Source of the DNA: Phallus indusiatus
Lineage: Eukaryota > Basidiomycota > Agaricomycetes > Phallales > Phallaceae
Assembly (NCBI GenBank): GCA_027605045.1
Contig: JAQFWX010000097.1
Coordinates: 1-64,000 of the forward strand
Direction: 5' to 3'
Length of the DNA stretch: 64,000 nt
Shown here: piece by piece, positions 12,401 through 23,872 of the stretch
Layout of the letters: each line of letters opens with the position of its first letter
Numbering within the stretch: position 1 is the stretch's first letter
Made by a program: the position numbers and the translations under genes
Notes under the pieces: model-generated
What the model saw: only the letters and a program-made list of their open reading frames with translations
Databases searched by the model: none
What the model was told of the DNA's origin: nothing

Positions 12401-15400
12401 TGTAGTATCTTGGAGCCATTGCTTTTCGATCTTCTGGAGCCATCCATCATTCGAGAATCCGGCACATTATCATATCATAATCATAATATAACCACTTTCA
12501 CATATCGAAAGAAGATGGATCAGAACCGAATGGAACATCTGCTTGAGACACTTCACTCCGTTGTCAAATTTGGAGGACAGGCCTTGGGTCGTGTAGCGCG
12601 CAATGCCCAATACCGAGCGTCGTTGTCCGCTGAGTTTATAAGCCGTGTTGACAATGGTGAGTCCGCTACTTTCTACTTTGTATTGTTGTAATATTAATTG
12701 TAACTAGCAAATATTGTTCCGTCTCATAGTTCTTACATGGATGTTTTATTGGAACTTCTCTTCCGGTATGCCTGGTTTCTTGTCCTTTCCGTTTACTGAC
12801 CCCATTCGTAGATATCTGCAATCTGAACCAGCCGCGGAACTCCGATGCAGCATGCACTACACCAATGTTCGGATCCATTCGCATGTACTGGATTTGATAC
12901 AGGTTTTAAGTGTCAGAGGAGATTTTTCTAGCCATCAACTTCAGTTGGCTGGGAAAGTGGTTATAGAGAAATTATGCGTATCTGTTCAAGAGGATAGATA
13001 TGATCTTCAAAACAAATTACTGCATCTCCTGCACTTCATTTTCTCTGGCATATCTGCGACACAGGATAATCGGACAAAGAGCAGCAAGTCCAGCGAGGCA
13101 TCATCACAAGAATTTCAGCTGGATGTTGATGTTCATCCTCTACTGTTGCCAACTTTACTTGACGCTATCCAGAAAAGCGTGGGTCGCCCAATACTTCAAT
13201 ACTGGTTGGACTTTGTTATGATGACAGTCCCGCAATTTCCACGATTCCTAAGCTACACAGTGACCCCCTTGAGCGATTGTCTCTGCCGTCAGCTTTGGTC
13301 TTTTGTTGATACACTGACACATATCGTGCGAAACGCTTCGTCAACTCGATATGATATACGCGCCAACATAATGGACACTGAAGTCATCATGCTGCTCAAT
13401 ACATTGGAACGTCTGGTTATGTTGAGTCTCATGAAGGGTGGTGAACCCAATGCTCCCGAGAAAGAAGATGAAGTAACAACCGAGAAGACTATTTCCGAAC
13501 CTAGTGGTGGCTCAGGCGGAATACTGGGGATGGTGACCAATGTATTTGCTTCTGAAACACCTACCAACGCGTCCGAGGAAACGCTTTCGGTAAGTACGTC
13601 TCCCTTCAATGCGCGGCAATATTCTAAATCCTGCCAGATACAATCTCCCGGCTACCAAACCCTTCTTGAAGCGATCCGTATCTTATATGCATTATGGTTG
13701 TTGACATCTCGCGAGTCTTCCCACCCTGACCAAGATTCTGTGTCTTTCATTTATATAAGAATCAAAATACGCACTCGGAAGGTACTGGAACGGTTCTTTC
13801 ACACGCATTCAAGGGAGGTAGTAGAATCGATTGTGACTTGTTGGTATCAGAAATCCCAGGTAATTCATATTTCTTCTTAGGAAGACAGATTGTGATATTT
13901 TTTGAGGACTCATTGTCGGCTGTCGCTTTTGACATTATGGATGCCTTGACGTCCAGCTCACAGACGGCAGTACATCTCTTATGCGAAAGTATCAGTGCAC
14001 GTATTACGAATGTCGACAAAGGAAAGCGTCTCGCTGTAAATCCAAACGTGTAAGTTTTTTCCCCCGAAATATCCGATAGGTTTTTTCTGACCGGTTTATA
14101 AAGTCCCGACGCTGTCATCTTCAACTTCTTGGAAGAGTATTTTTCAAGGCTGGAAGGACCTGTAGCAGTCCAAGTTTGGAATCGATTTATGACATTAACA
14201 AGGGAGATCTTGAGCAATGTTCAAGCCTATAACTCACAACTCTTCCCTGTCTTGCGTTGCATGACCGTACTCAATGACAAAGTAACTCAAACTACTGCTA
14301 TTGAAGACCGCAAAATGCGCAAAGAACTCCAAGTCAGTTTATACTTGTGTTGATATTCAATACTAATATTCATTCAGGACGCGTACTTCAAATTGCTCGA
14401 TGGCTGTGTCCTCGTGGTTGGCCGATCATTTGACCAAGGAACATGGCTGCGCCGGAATCCTAAAGATGCTTTGATTGCAAATGGACGATCATCGCCTATG
14501 CCTTCCGGTGAGAAGCTAGTATATGAATCTTGTCTCAACTCACCAACAAAACCAGATAACACAGCAGACGAGAAGGGTCCTGCGCCATATGAATCATCCG
14601 CTCAGAATACCAATGTTGACATTCCTGATCAAGTATACCTTTATATTTTTTTGTTCGTGTCGAAAGCTGACACCGTGACAGGTGATCGCATATCTTGCCT
14701 CCCGCGTTATCTCAAACTTGCGACGTTACTTGTTTGATAGCGACAAAGTGGTGACAACGTGTACGAACATCGTTTATTACATCGTCAGTCCTGCAATCAA
14801 AGCAAAAGCCGGGTATGCAATTGTATTTTTGAAGCCCGGCATTTACTCATCATAAGCTGCCAGACGAACACTCGATCTTGACAATAATGTCTTTGAGCTG
14901 TTATCAGAATTATCAAAAGTTCCAGTTGCGGCCAAAGTCTGGAAGGGACCCGTACTGGACGTATTTATTGATGGCCGATTCTTCAGCTTCTCTCCCGAAA
15001 CGGGCGTGAAGTGGATGCCATTAATTAGCGCTTACGTTGATTCAGACAAGCTGGCGATTCCGGAAATACTGGGTATGCCTTTTTGACTCCATATCTTTGT
15101 TTATAGTCTCTGACCATACTCCAGCCAAGATCACTTCAGTTGGCTCAAGCAATATTTTCTCCAACCGCGAAGCCGAAACAATGTCACGCGCGATGAACCT
15201 GCGTCGGCTGTCGTACGCGCTATTTGCAGGAGAAAAGAATCACTTCCTAACACAGCTACCTTCTATTCAAGAAAAGCTCGTCGATGTTTTGCGAAATCAA
15301 AATCCGGCTGCAATGGAAAGCGAGGTATATATTCCATTGTTGTTTCTGACATTTAATTAATTCTTTTACCTGAAGGTTTATCTATGCCTTAGAGTTCTAT

Positions 15401-16131
15401 TGTGTCGACTGTCACCACACAATATGTCTAGCCTCTGGCCTGTAGTTCTTACTGAATTGGTGAGTAATTAAAATGTAAAGCCTACATATCGGAGCCAACT
15501 GGCATACAGCTGCGTATATTTGAGGAGATACTCGTAGAGCCGCCGCCGGATAATTCGGAAGGACTCAAAGTTATCTTGTCTGCCTGCAAACTCCTCGACC
15601 TAGTGCTTACTCTTCAGACTGAGGAATTCCAAATGTCAGTAGAATTATTTGTGCCTTGGCCATCAAATAATGATAATTTTTCATATCAGTCATCAGTGGA
15701 TGTTCATCACGGACACGGTGGATGCCGTTTATCGTCCAGACTCATGGGCTCCGGAGGCGCTTTTTGATCAACTAGCAGACATGGTGCGCGATCTTCCGAC
15801 ACGAAATAACTTGGCGAGTCATATTGTTCAAACGGCGCAATCTACGTTTCTTAACCTAATCGTACAGGAATCGAAACCGCTGGATATAATCCTTCCAGTC
15901 TTTCAAGATAGGCCAGATAGTGCGATATCCGTACAAGAAAGCGCACTGATCTCCCTTCGGAAACCATTTTTATCTCACGTTCGTCAAATACGAAGTATCC
16001 GGGATCTTTTATCGTTTTTTTCTCATGTCAGCATTGCGTCTTACGAGGCGATGTACCATTCGATGGGTAATATTGACTGGGCGGCGGTTGAAAACTACGT
16101 GGTTCGAGATTTATTCGATACGACGCAATAA
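9484..16131 (+). CDS. DOP1: Dopey-family protein Dop1 (endosome/Golgi trafficking)
   Basis: Very large multi-exon gene (more than 20 exons), encoding roughly the 1,700-residue size usual for Dopey proteins. Dop1 works with the flippase-associated scaffold Mon2 and the Neo1-type P4-ATPase at Golgi and endosome membranes. The conserved N-terminal Dopey domain is clear: 'LATLNADPKFKKYVAQVDKC', 'EWADFIAFLTKLLK', 'LNPALPTGVHQRALDVY', 'LWSAGLFPFFEYA' and 'LLPGLEEETGDFFEK', coded between 9484 and ~10240. The long helical middle runs through the large exon at ~10690-11445. The C-terminal leucine-rich segments end 'MGNIDWAAVENYVVRDLF' at 16131. No frameshift is needed. Some exons near 10240-10640 and 13600-14100 have splice sites I could not fix exactly. 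Confidence 0.9.
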
Positions 16132-16745
16132 AAATGTCTCCTTTTATATATCTTTATTTGCTATGGATCACGACGTCTTATGTCTTCATCATTAGTATTG
16201 GTTTACAACTGCCAACGTTTCTATTTCATGTTTACTTGAAGCTCAAATAGACCCAAGAGTGCAGGTCTGGCTTGCAGGCCATTGAATAGAAAAGTTTATT
16301 TTGCCGCGTCGTTGACGTCTGGGAGCTTGGACGTTATATGTGATTAATTTGAAATGTACAGTTTGGTTGAATTTTCCGTGACCTACATACATACCCAAGT
16401 GGAGTGTGATGGAGTCGATGGCCTTTTCGCCAAATTGGGAGAATCGGACTCGGTCATTAGTAGCCGAATAGAGTTTCGGACTATGTAGCGATAAATGTAT
16501 GGTGATAGTCGGTCTCTTTGTTAAGCAAATGACCTCTGAAGGCTGATTTTGCATTTATTAATATCCGACGGTGGAGGAAATAAAGGTGAAAGGTGATACG
16601 GCTTTTTATGATGCTTTACGATTCTCAAAAGGCCGGTTTCAAGTCGCAATCTTACCAAACCTTAATGTACGAGCGCAATTTTTTTTTCAAAGAAATTTTA
16701 TTAAATGCAATCCGTAGAAAATAAATATTATTCTTGAGTACACTT
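16132..16745. other. Convergent intergenic region (DOP1 / Ssp120-like)
   Basis: The two neighbouring genes converge here, so this interval should hold both 3' ends. AATAAA-like motifs occur near 16578 and 16720. The antisense frame at 16243-16554 has no recognisable features. Confidence 0.4.
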
Positions 16746-17993
16746 TTAAAAATCACCCCAATTGCGACGGAATTTATACTTCGGGTAGACGATCAGCCTG
16801 TAGTTCTCAAAGCAAACAAAACGAAATACCTTGTATGGCAGATTCTTTCGCATTTTATCGGCTGGAGTTCGAGGTCGTTTGTACCCCTCTGTCCCTTGAC
16901 CCCACTCATCTTTGACGCGACCTTCTAAAGCAGCTTTCTGGAATTTGACTTCGGGTGGTAATTTCTCCGGCGGTGTCTCTCGTTGGGGTATCTGAACATG
17001 TTTTTGTTCGAGGACATGCTGGTCATCATGAGGATCGGGCGCAAAAGGCAAATCGGCCACCGCCTCTGGTTTTGAGTCATCAGAGCTCGTAGGTTCATGA
17101 TCATGGTCATGAACGGGATTTAATGGCTGATCATCAGGTATCCCTTGAAATTTCCTCTCCCTGGCTTCTTCCTCAGCCTCGATTCCCTCATGTATTGCGA
17201 AGTGTTCGATATCTTCGGGATGATTGTATGATTCATCGGTTTGCGTTTCTGGTGTGGAATGGTATATTTCTGTTGGAAAGTAAATAAATGAATAGATAGT
17301 TCGTGTTAGAGACAAACCTTCGTGATGCAAAAAGAATTCTAAGCAAGATATCAATAATGCAGAACTTGACGAACGACTTTTACAATAGCAGCATACCACT
17401 TTCAACATCATAATGGTGCCCCTCGACGCCCAGTTCCTTGAAATTGGGCAACGCGTTTAGACCAGCTGTTTGTAGCTCGTCAGGAGTAATTTTGCCATCA
17501 CGGTTTTGGTCTACATTCTTCAAAATAGTGCTGACAATTGTGTCAGCCTTTTCTTTTCGTTCCTTTTCATCCGGCATATTCTTGTGGGAATAAGGATGAT
17601 GAACCCCGTAAACAGCTTCAATTTCATCCTTATCCCAGAAACCATCTCTGTTCAGATCATGAAGATGAAAGAAGGCCTTAGTGTCAAAGGAGTCGCTAGA
17701 TACGGTATGCAATTGAGTATTTGTGTTACTAAAGACAGAGAAAAGAATCACATATGATGTTCGGAAGCCATCTATGAGGCACTTAGTTTGTCACTAAATT
17801 CAAAGTAATGACAAGGACATACATGTCGCGCTGCATACTGTTCATTCGTCTCGGCGGCGGAACCTTGACCTAAAAAAAAAAATACGATTACGCGATTACG
17901 AAAAGAAAAGTGCCAAGGAACAGTACCATGTTCTCCATGTGCACTGGCGTAAGAGGTTATCACCGCTATAGTTAAAAGGGTGAGGTGAAGCAT
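16746..17993 (-). CDS. SSP120: Ssp120/nucleobindin-like EF-hand secretory protein
   Basis: Calcium-binding protein of the secretory pathway. The ATG at 17993 starts a signal peptide ('MLHLTLLTIAVITSYASAHG'). Introns split the gene near 17930-17880, 17825-17760, 17400 and 17330-17260. Two EF hands sit in the exon at 17380-17730: 'DLNRDGFWDKDEIEAVYG' and 'DQNRDGKITPDELQTAG', each with the canonical D-x-N/D-x-D-G loop. This pairing and the 'FFHLHDLN' lead-in resemble yeast Ssp120 and animal nucleobindins. The C-terminal half is acidic, rich in His/Asp/Glu/Pro ('NPVHDHDHEP', 'DPHDDQHVLEQKHV'), ending basic and aromatic at 16746. Yeast Ssp120 is known to associate with cargo receptors of the early secretory pathway; orthology here is inferred. 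Confidence 0.78.
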
Positions 17994-18875
17994 TTTGGAC
18001 GGAGTTGTGACAACTGTGACTGGGACTCAGCCCGATAACGGCACTCGTTCGGGTCTTCGATGCCGTCACGGTATTTCTTTCCCTCCATAAAGACAAGACT
18101 TGACGGAATTCCCAAACCAACCCCCAAAAGAATATGAATTTGGCGTTGTACCTCAACCGGCAGTCAAACACGTTAAACTGCCAATGATTGCGGAGCGCGT
18201 GAATCCGCTTCTCAGTCTAACCGTTTTGTGTTTTTAGAGTTTCGAGCTCAAGCCTTGAGGCAAACGGGTTCATTGGGGAATTTCTTAATATATCTCCCGC
18301 AAGGCGCGGTAAGTGGCTTTTGCGGCTCATTCCTGCTAGGTACTAGGTACAACAAGAAAGTAATCTTCATTCTTGTTCTGTTCCTTTTAGAAGCTACCCG
18401 CTAATCGGTCCCCGGCACGCTTATAATTGAAATCTTACAATCCTGTGAATCAGCAGACCTTTCGAACGATACGTTTCTATCTGCGTAATACAGTCAACGT
18501 CAATCGTTATCGATTTATCACTGTCAACAGATTACACGGGATAAATCAAATTCTATGATGTGAGTAACCATCAATTTTGTTTTTTTTTCTATTTCCCGGC
18601 AACTTAGTTTTCAATTCAGTTAAGTACCTCTGGTAATTGCTACTGGCATTATTTCCACACTTTCAAACACGTTTTTCAATTGTCACACTTCCGAACAGTC
18701 GGAGAAGAAAGGCCAGTGTCAAAATAAATAGCTGAACCAGCTAATAAATACTGAAAAGTAAGGTTTTCAGTCTGTCGGAGTTCTATCTCGCAACCTCGCT
18801 TGCTCATGGAGATGCTTAAAACGAGAACGCGTAAGGAAAGTTTTTCACCTCTTTCACTCCCAACTGTTAGTTCCC
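17994..18875. other. Gene-free interval
   Basis: No coding sequence supported. It holds the divergent promoter of the Ssp120-like gene and whatever controls the ORF at 18876. Short AT-rich runs only. Confidence 0.4.
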
Positions 18876-19619
18876 ATGAATTTTTACGGACCATATCTCT
18901 TTGAACTATCTTTCCCGAGACCTACGGCGCAATTTGAAGGTTCTTCCTTCAAGTCATTATCATTGCTAGCGCATCATCCATGGGTTCGAGCTCCTCACCA
19001 TCGTGGCGCGAGAGCCAATCCAGACAGCTCAATACCTCGTCTGTCATTCTTGACACAATACTATTATCTTCACGGAGAATATCCTCCGAGTACTTCGGAT
19101 CACGATGACGAAGAACACGAAAACACTCCAATCGAAACCGCAACCGAAGAGGAACCTTGTCCTCATAGCGATCGCAATTATCTCCTTGACAGTGCCGACG
19201 AAGGATCCACGGCAAGCGATACTATCAGCAATGCAAGTGATGACTCTTCTACACATTCCGACGATGCCAAGAGCATTGGCGACACTACGGCACATCTCCG
19301 TTACGTATCACGACCATCACGCAGGCGATCATCCTCTTCGTCATCATCGTCATCGTCATCGTCAACAACAACAGCAGCAACAACAACATCCAGTACCTCT
19401 TTTACCTTCCGCTCTCGCCACGCGGGGCAACATTGTTTTGAGACTTCACATAATATGGGCCTATCAGCTTTTCACGACGTGTTCGCAACGTCAATATGCC
19501 CGTCCACCGATATCCTATTTCCTGACATTGAACATTACCATCGCGGTTCCCCAAGAAAAAGGAGGACCAAATCTAAGGTATTAATAATCATTTATATAGT
19601 CGTGGAATCGTACGTCTGA
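18876..19619 (+). CDS. Hypothetical acidic/serine-rich protein
   Basis: A 247-codon open frame with no family I recognise. After a Pro/His-rich start ('FPRPTAQFEGSSFKS') it becomes acidic ('DHDDEEHENTPIETATEEE'), then has a run of serines and threonines encoded by TCA/TCG/ACA repeats at ~19330-19395, and ends in a basic patch ('SPRKRRTKSK'). The same stretch is also open for 159 codons in another frame (19105-19584), where the repeat reads as glutamines. Simple-sequence DNA therefore inflates both frames. A possible splice donor (gtatta) lies at ~19578. The gene may be real but mis-framed, or may be non-coding. Confidence 0.35.
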   Translation: MNFYGPYLFELSFPRPTAQFEGSSFKSLSLLAHHPWVRAPHHRGARANPDSSIPRLSFLTQYYYLHGEYPPSTSDHDDEEHENTPIETATEEEPCPHSDRNYLLDSADEGSTASDTISNASDDSSTHSDDAKSIGDTTAHLRYVSRPSRRRSSSSSSSSSSSSTTTAATTTSSTSFTFRSRHAGQHCFETSHNMGLSAFHDVFATSICPSTDILFPDIEHYHRGSPRKRRTKSKVLIIIYIVVESYV

Positions 19620-20475
19620 CACGTTACAAATTAGTGAACCAGATTTGGCGGCTTCTCATGTCTGTGAACGTCCCCCTTAACCAGTTTCAGCATAAGTTAT
19701 TACATATATTCAAGATCGTATACACAAAAAAAGTTCCCATGTCTTCACAAATCTACCTATGACTTCCATATCGGATCCTTGCATAAAATTCCCGATAGAA
19801 GACCTGTACTGTACAATATTAGCATACACGCTTTCTACATATATCATGACGCATTTTAGATGCGTAATTCCCGGACCCTATTTTTGTCTCACTAAAACTA
19901 TACTCTATTTGAAAGAGTCGCCTGTCTCACCTAATGCAACTACTCATATATTCGGTCGCTCATATCATTCCTGTTCTATCCGGGTTCCGGATGATCTAAT
20001 AAATAACAAAATTCGAGGTTCGCACCCTTCCCCACACGTTGTACTTAGTAGATTTGGCTCACAACGTGATCGAGAAGTCAATTAGCTTCCTTTTTCTGTT
20101 GGTTCTCATTTAACACGTTATGGAATCAATAAAAAAAAAAAAAGAGGGTCACTCAAATAGATATTAATATCAACGAGTCCTGTAAGGTTTTCACAAAGGT
20201 GTTGATTGGTAGATGATCTGTACACTCCATCCGATCGGATCAAAGGTGGCAGTGCTTGTATTCATGGCGAAGGAAGAACTGGAGAATTGACTTTGATCAG
20301 GTCAAAGAGCAAAAACATTGAATCGCAGGCATTAAGTGCCAAGCTGCTAACAGTAATAGTAAGGCACTACTTGGCGAAAATGAGAGTTCTATGTATGACT
20401 CCCGAAGCTCATTACAATTTTACGCATTTACGTACTTATTAATCTAAACCACAGTAAGTAAGGAACTGTAAGGAA
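19620..20475. other. Gene-free interval downstream of ERG11
   Basis: AT-rich, no supported gene. An A(13) run lies near 20130. The small frame at 20206-20442 shows nothing recognisable. Confidence 0.4.
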
Positions 20476-22672
20476 CTAATTTTTCGGATCTGGCCGCCGC
20501 CTGTACAAGACGCCGCATTCGCCTTCCGGCTGTGTGATTAACGTCTGAGAGGAGTAATCCAAAAAAGGAGATCAATAACCGATTAAAAAAAAGTAGATTA
20601 ATATTCCTTACCTGGTAATTCTGACGAGGAACTTCTTTTTCAATCTTCATTTCGAGTCGCCTAATTAATGTCGAGATAATGGCACCAATTTGCAAGTAAG
20701 CAAACTTTTTTTTAAAAAAAGAAGTTGTGTGAGTTCGATTTGTTTCTCAGGTGAAAAAAGAAAAAGGTTCACGAACCTGTTCACCGATGCAACGATGACG
20801 GCCAGCTCCGAAAGGTTGGTATGAACTTTCTGTACCTTTACTAACCTGTCCGAAACCGTAATCGATCTTGTCACCTCCGTTATCGTACACGTCGAGGGCG
20901 TGTGCAGCGGCGCCGGAAGGATCGAGCCATCGATATGGATCAAATACCTCGGGATCCTTCCAGTATGTAGTATCCATATGGGAGACCGCGGGACTAGCCA
21001 AGACGTAATGTTCTTTTGGAATGATATAAGTCTTGTTTTCGTCAGGGTGAGGAGAGAGTGTGGGAGGAACAATAATATCTGAGACCACTTTACGCTGTTC
21101 GGCGGGGGTATTTTTTATTACTTGCTCAGCGAACGAAAACACGATACAACATACCATGATACTGTGAATGGGAGGATTCATCCGTAGCGTTTCACGAATA
21201 ACAGCATCCAACAACGGAAGAGTTTTCAATTCCTCGTATGTCAATGGTGCCAACGATCCATCCTCTTGACCAAAGTGTTCAACCTGTTCTTTCCAAAGGG
21301 CGTCCCTGACACGAAAATTTAGCTAGCGGCTACAAAGATCAAATGATGTCAAGAACTTACGCGATATCAGGCTTCGCGACTACATTCAACAGGCACCAAG
21401 TCGTTGAAGTCGAGCTTGTGTGTTGACCGGCCATGAGCAAGGCAATCATGATATGAGCAATTTCGCGATCAGTGAGGGGGCGACCGTCTTTGTAACTTTG
21501 CTGCGCCAATGCAGATAACATATCGCCTTCATCCTATTTAGACAAGTTAAACCCCTGGTCAAGAATGTTGTTCTAGACTGAAGACCTACATATCTGTTCT
21601 CCTCTTTTCGCTTACGGATTATTTCAGTGTAGAAATCACTCATGGCTTTGTGGGCAATGTCCCGTTTCCGATAACTAGGGAGCGGTAAACTTGGGAACAA
21701 GAAATTCATAGGAGTGAAGCCGCCATCGAGATCGTGGTATATGTCCGCAAAACCCTTGTTAAGAGACTCGCGCACTTCGTGGCCTTGTAAAGTGCGTGAA
21801 GCCGTAAAGATGATAAGCTCCGCCAACTTCTTATATGCCGGGAATTTCCCCCATTCATTGATATCTCCAGTCTGATATTGGAAGAATGAGGGATCGGTGT
21901 CCAAAAAGTCCTCCACTTCCTTGACAATCATAGGGACGTAATGACGGAAGTTATCCACGGATAACCCAACCTTGACGAATTTCTTCTGTTCCATTAGCAT
22001 ATGGTTGGGACAGTCGTAAACCTGTTTTTTTCAGAATGGAAATGTGAATATTGAAGGCATATAAGAGGTAGAGTAGCGACAAGACTTACAACGCCAGCTC
22101 CGAAAACTGGTGTAGTCAAGTGCTAATTCAAATGAGATTTGACGTGCATTATGTGCAAGAGGAAACATGACCATACCGTGTAAGCTTCTTCAGCCGAGAC
22201 TTCCGAGAGCTTCCCTCCTAGGATAAGGTTATTTCCTTTAGGCCCAAGACCAACAGTCACGCGACGTCCAAACAAGATGAACGTGAAGACATTGCCGTAC
22301 TTTTCAAAACAATGATAGTGAGTAGATACGTCATAATGATACTTCATTTTTGCCTGCAAAAGTACCTTTTCTCCAGAGCGCGTAAGGAAGTTAATCGGGT
22401 CGGTGCCATATGGAATAGCGGAGCCTATAAAAGGAAACCAATGAAAGACAACTGGAGGATCAGTGGGCTTTTTAGGAATGAGCTAGATGAACAAGGCAAT
22501 TGAGGACTTTTCTCCACTTTGTAGATAAATGGTACGACATGCTCACCAGTTGATTCAAAACGTTCAGAACGACGACAATCAATGGGGTATTTATAAGAAG
22601 TAAAGTCAAAGCCCGTGGTGATAGAAATGCCGAGTTTTCGTCAAATAGACTAAACATGGTCGAGTTGGACAT
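20476..22672 (-). CDS. ERG11: Lanosterol 14-alpha-demethylase (CYP51)
   Basis: Cytochrome P450 that removes the 14-alpha methyl of lanosterol or eburicol in ergosterol synthesis, anchored in the ER membrane. Multi-exon. The ATG at 22672 is followed by a hydrophobic anchor ('[19 protein letters not shown]'). Diagnostic features in order are '[15 protein letters not shown]', '[20 protein letters not shown]' (CYP51 B-C region), the I-helix '[16 protein letters not shown]' (CYP51 signature), the K-helix ExxR in '[17 protein letters not shown]', and the haem loop '[12 protein letters not shown]'. A final short exon after an intron near 20555-20605 encodes '[15 protein letters not shown]' and stops at 20476. 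All catalytic elements are present, so it should be functional. It is the target of azole antifungals (family knowledge). Confidence 0.96.
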
Positions 22673-22975
22673 GGTTCAGGACTTTGAAGACACAAAACGA
22701 ATGAAAAATCTGAGGCTTTGCCTCTTTTTAGAGTCTGCGTAAATTTCTACGCATCGAACGATACTATCTGAGTTCGAAAAAATTACGTAACATCGTAGCA
22801 TTTCGAAAATCGTTCAATATTTACCACGCCCAATTAGAGTTGGAGAGTTCCAATGGAGCACGTTGAAAAAAAAACGAAAATAACGTTGCACCCCTCGTGA
22901 TGTTCAATTTGCGTCCAAATTTTAAATTATTAAAACGTAGTAAATAATAATTTTGTAAGCGTAAAAACTCTAATC
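22673..22975 (-). promoter_or_regulatory. ERG11 upstream region with a small dyad
   Basis: The 303 bases between the ERG11 start and the 3' end of the ribosomal protein gene must hold the ERG11 promoter. A 6-bp inverted repeat TGCGTA/TACGCA (22736-22741 and 22748-22753) sits about 65-80 bases upstream of the start. No proven sterol-regulatory element was recognised. Confidence 0.35.
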
Positions 22976-23872
22976 TCATTGACGTGCTTCCTCTTGCGCC
23001 ATTTCAAGTCCTTTTCTGAACCCATCCAACGTTCTCGTTAACTGACCGCCAGAAGCCTGAGACAGAACTCGTGCGATTTGCATAGCCGGCGTGGTTAATA
23101 AACCCAATAGTTGTGCTTGTAATGTTTCCAAGGATGGTAGTTTGGAGATTGCATCTAACTCCTCCCGAAGGTACAGTCTCCTCTCGATCAACGCTCCTTT
23201 CAACTCCAATTCCGGAGGTAAGTCTGGACGAACACGTTTCTTCCGTCGACCTGGAGTGGGGTTTTCGAGGACAGCAAGGCGTGCCTCTTCCTCTGCGGCG
23301 AGCCGCTGTTCTGGAGTGAGAGGTGGTTTTTTGGGAGGGACGGCACGGGAAAGGATACGGAAAAGGGCGGCGAGTTGGGGTGGGTGTAAAGCAGGTAGTG
23401 ATAAAACCGCAAGCGCGCCAGGGGAGGCAACATGTGCGAACAATCGTTTTGTTTTCAAGTCCAAGTGGACGTTTTCGCGTAGTGCTACACCCAATAGGCC
23501 CGATTGGACAACTGTGAACTGAGGAACATCGAAAGCGGAAGGTGCCGCTACCGTATTCGCGAAATCCTGCGAAGGGGATACTGGAGCAGGCTGTATAGAA
23601 TCAATGTCACGACGCAATCTGATAAGACCCGGTGTAGTGAAGTTTTTATGGGAGAGAAGAAGTAACGGCGAATCCGTGTCTAGCAGTTTTGAGTACTTGT
23701 CGAGGAGAAACGTCTTTCGAACGGAGTACTGTCTGGGCATCTTCTTTTTTGGGTATATCTTTGATGGGCTAACAGACACGGCATAATTTCGAATACGGAC
23801 ATTGGCTTGGAGGTAGAGGTATGAGAATTGGATCGATCTGGCCTTTGAAATTGGAACTATTCGAGGCAGCAT
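22976..23872 (-). CDS. MRPL11: Mitochondrial ribosomal protein uL10m (L10 family)
   Basis: Stalk-base protein of the mitochondrial large ribosomal subunit. Single uninterrupted frame. The frame is open back to an ATG at 23980, but the ATG at 23872 ('MLPRIVPISKARSIQFSYLY') gives a better mitochondrial targeting peptide: Arg/Ser-rich and lacking acids. Mature sequence has 'YSVRKTFLLDKYSKLLDTDS' and 'VVQSGLLGVALRENV', typical of the L10 N-terminal fold, and 'LLGLLTTPAMQIARVLSQAS' plus 'LTRTLDGFRKGLEMA' at the C-terminus, a clear L10 family ending. A Pro/Lys/Arg-rich insertion lies in between. The 5' third of this gene was copied into the duplication at ~25.5 kb. Confidence 0.87.
   Translation of the reverse strand: MLPRIVPISKARSIQFSYLYLQANVRIRNYAVSVSPSKIYPKKKMPRQYSVRKTFLLDKYSKLLDTDSPLLLLSHKNFTTPGLIRLRRDIDSIQPAPVSPSQDFANTVAAPSAFDVPQFTVVQSGLLGVALRENVHLDLKTKRLFAHVASPGALAVLSLPALHPPQLAALFRILSRAVPPKKPPLTPEQRLAAEEEARLAVLENPTPGRRKKRVRPDLPPELELKGALIERRLYLREELDAISKLPSLETLQAQLLGLLTTPAMQIARVLSQASGGQLTRTLDGFRKGLEMAQEEARQ

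Noticed and set aside
16243..16554. 103-codon antisense frame in the DOP1/Ssp120 intergenic region
   Set aside because: Sits where two 3' ends must be; no recognisable motif.
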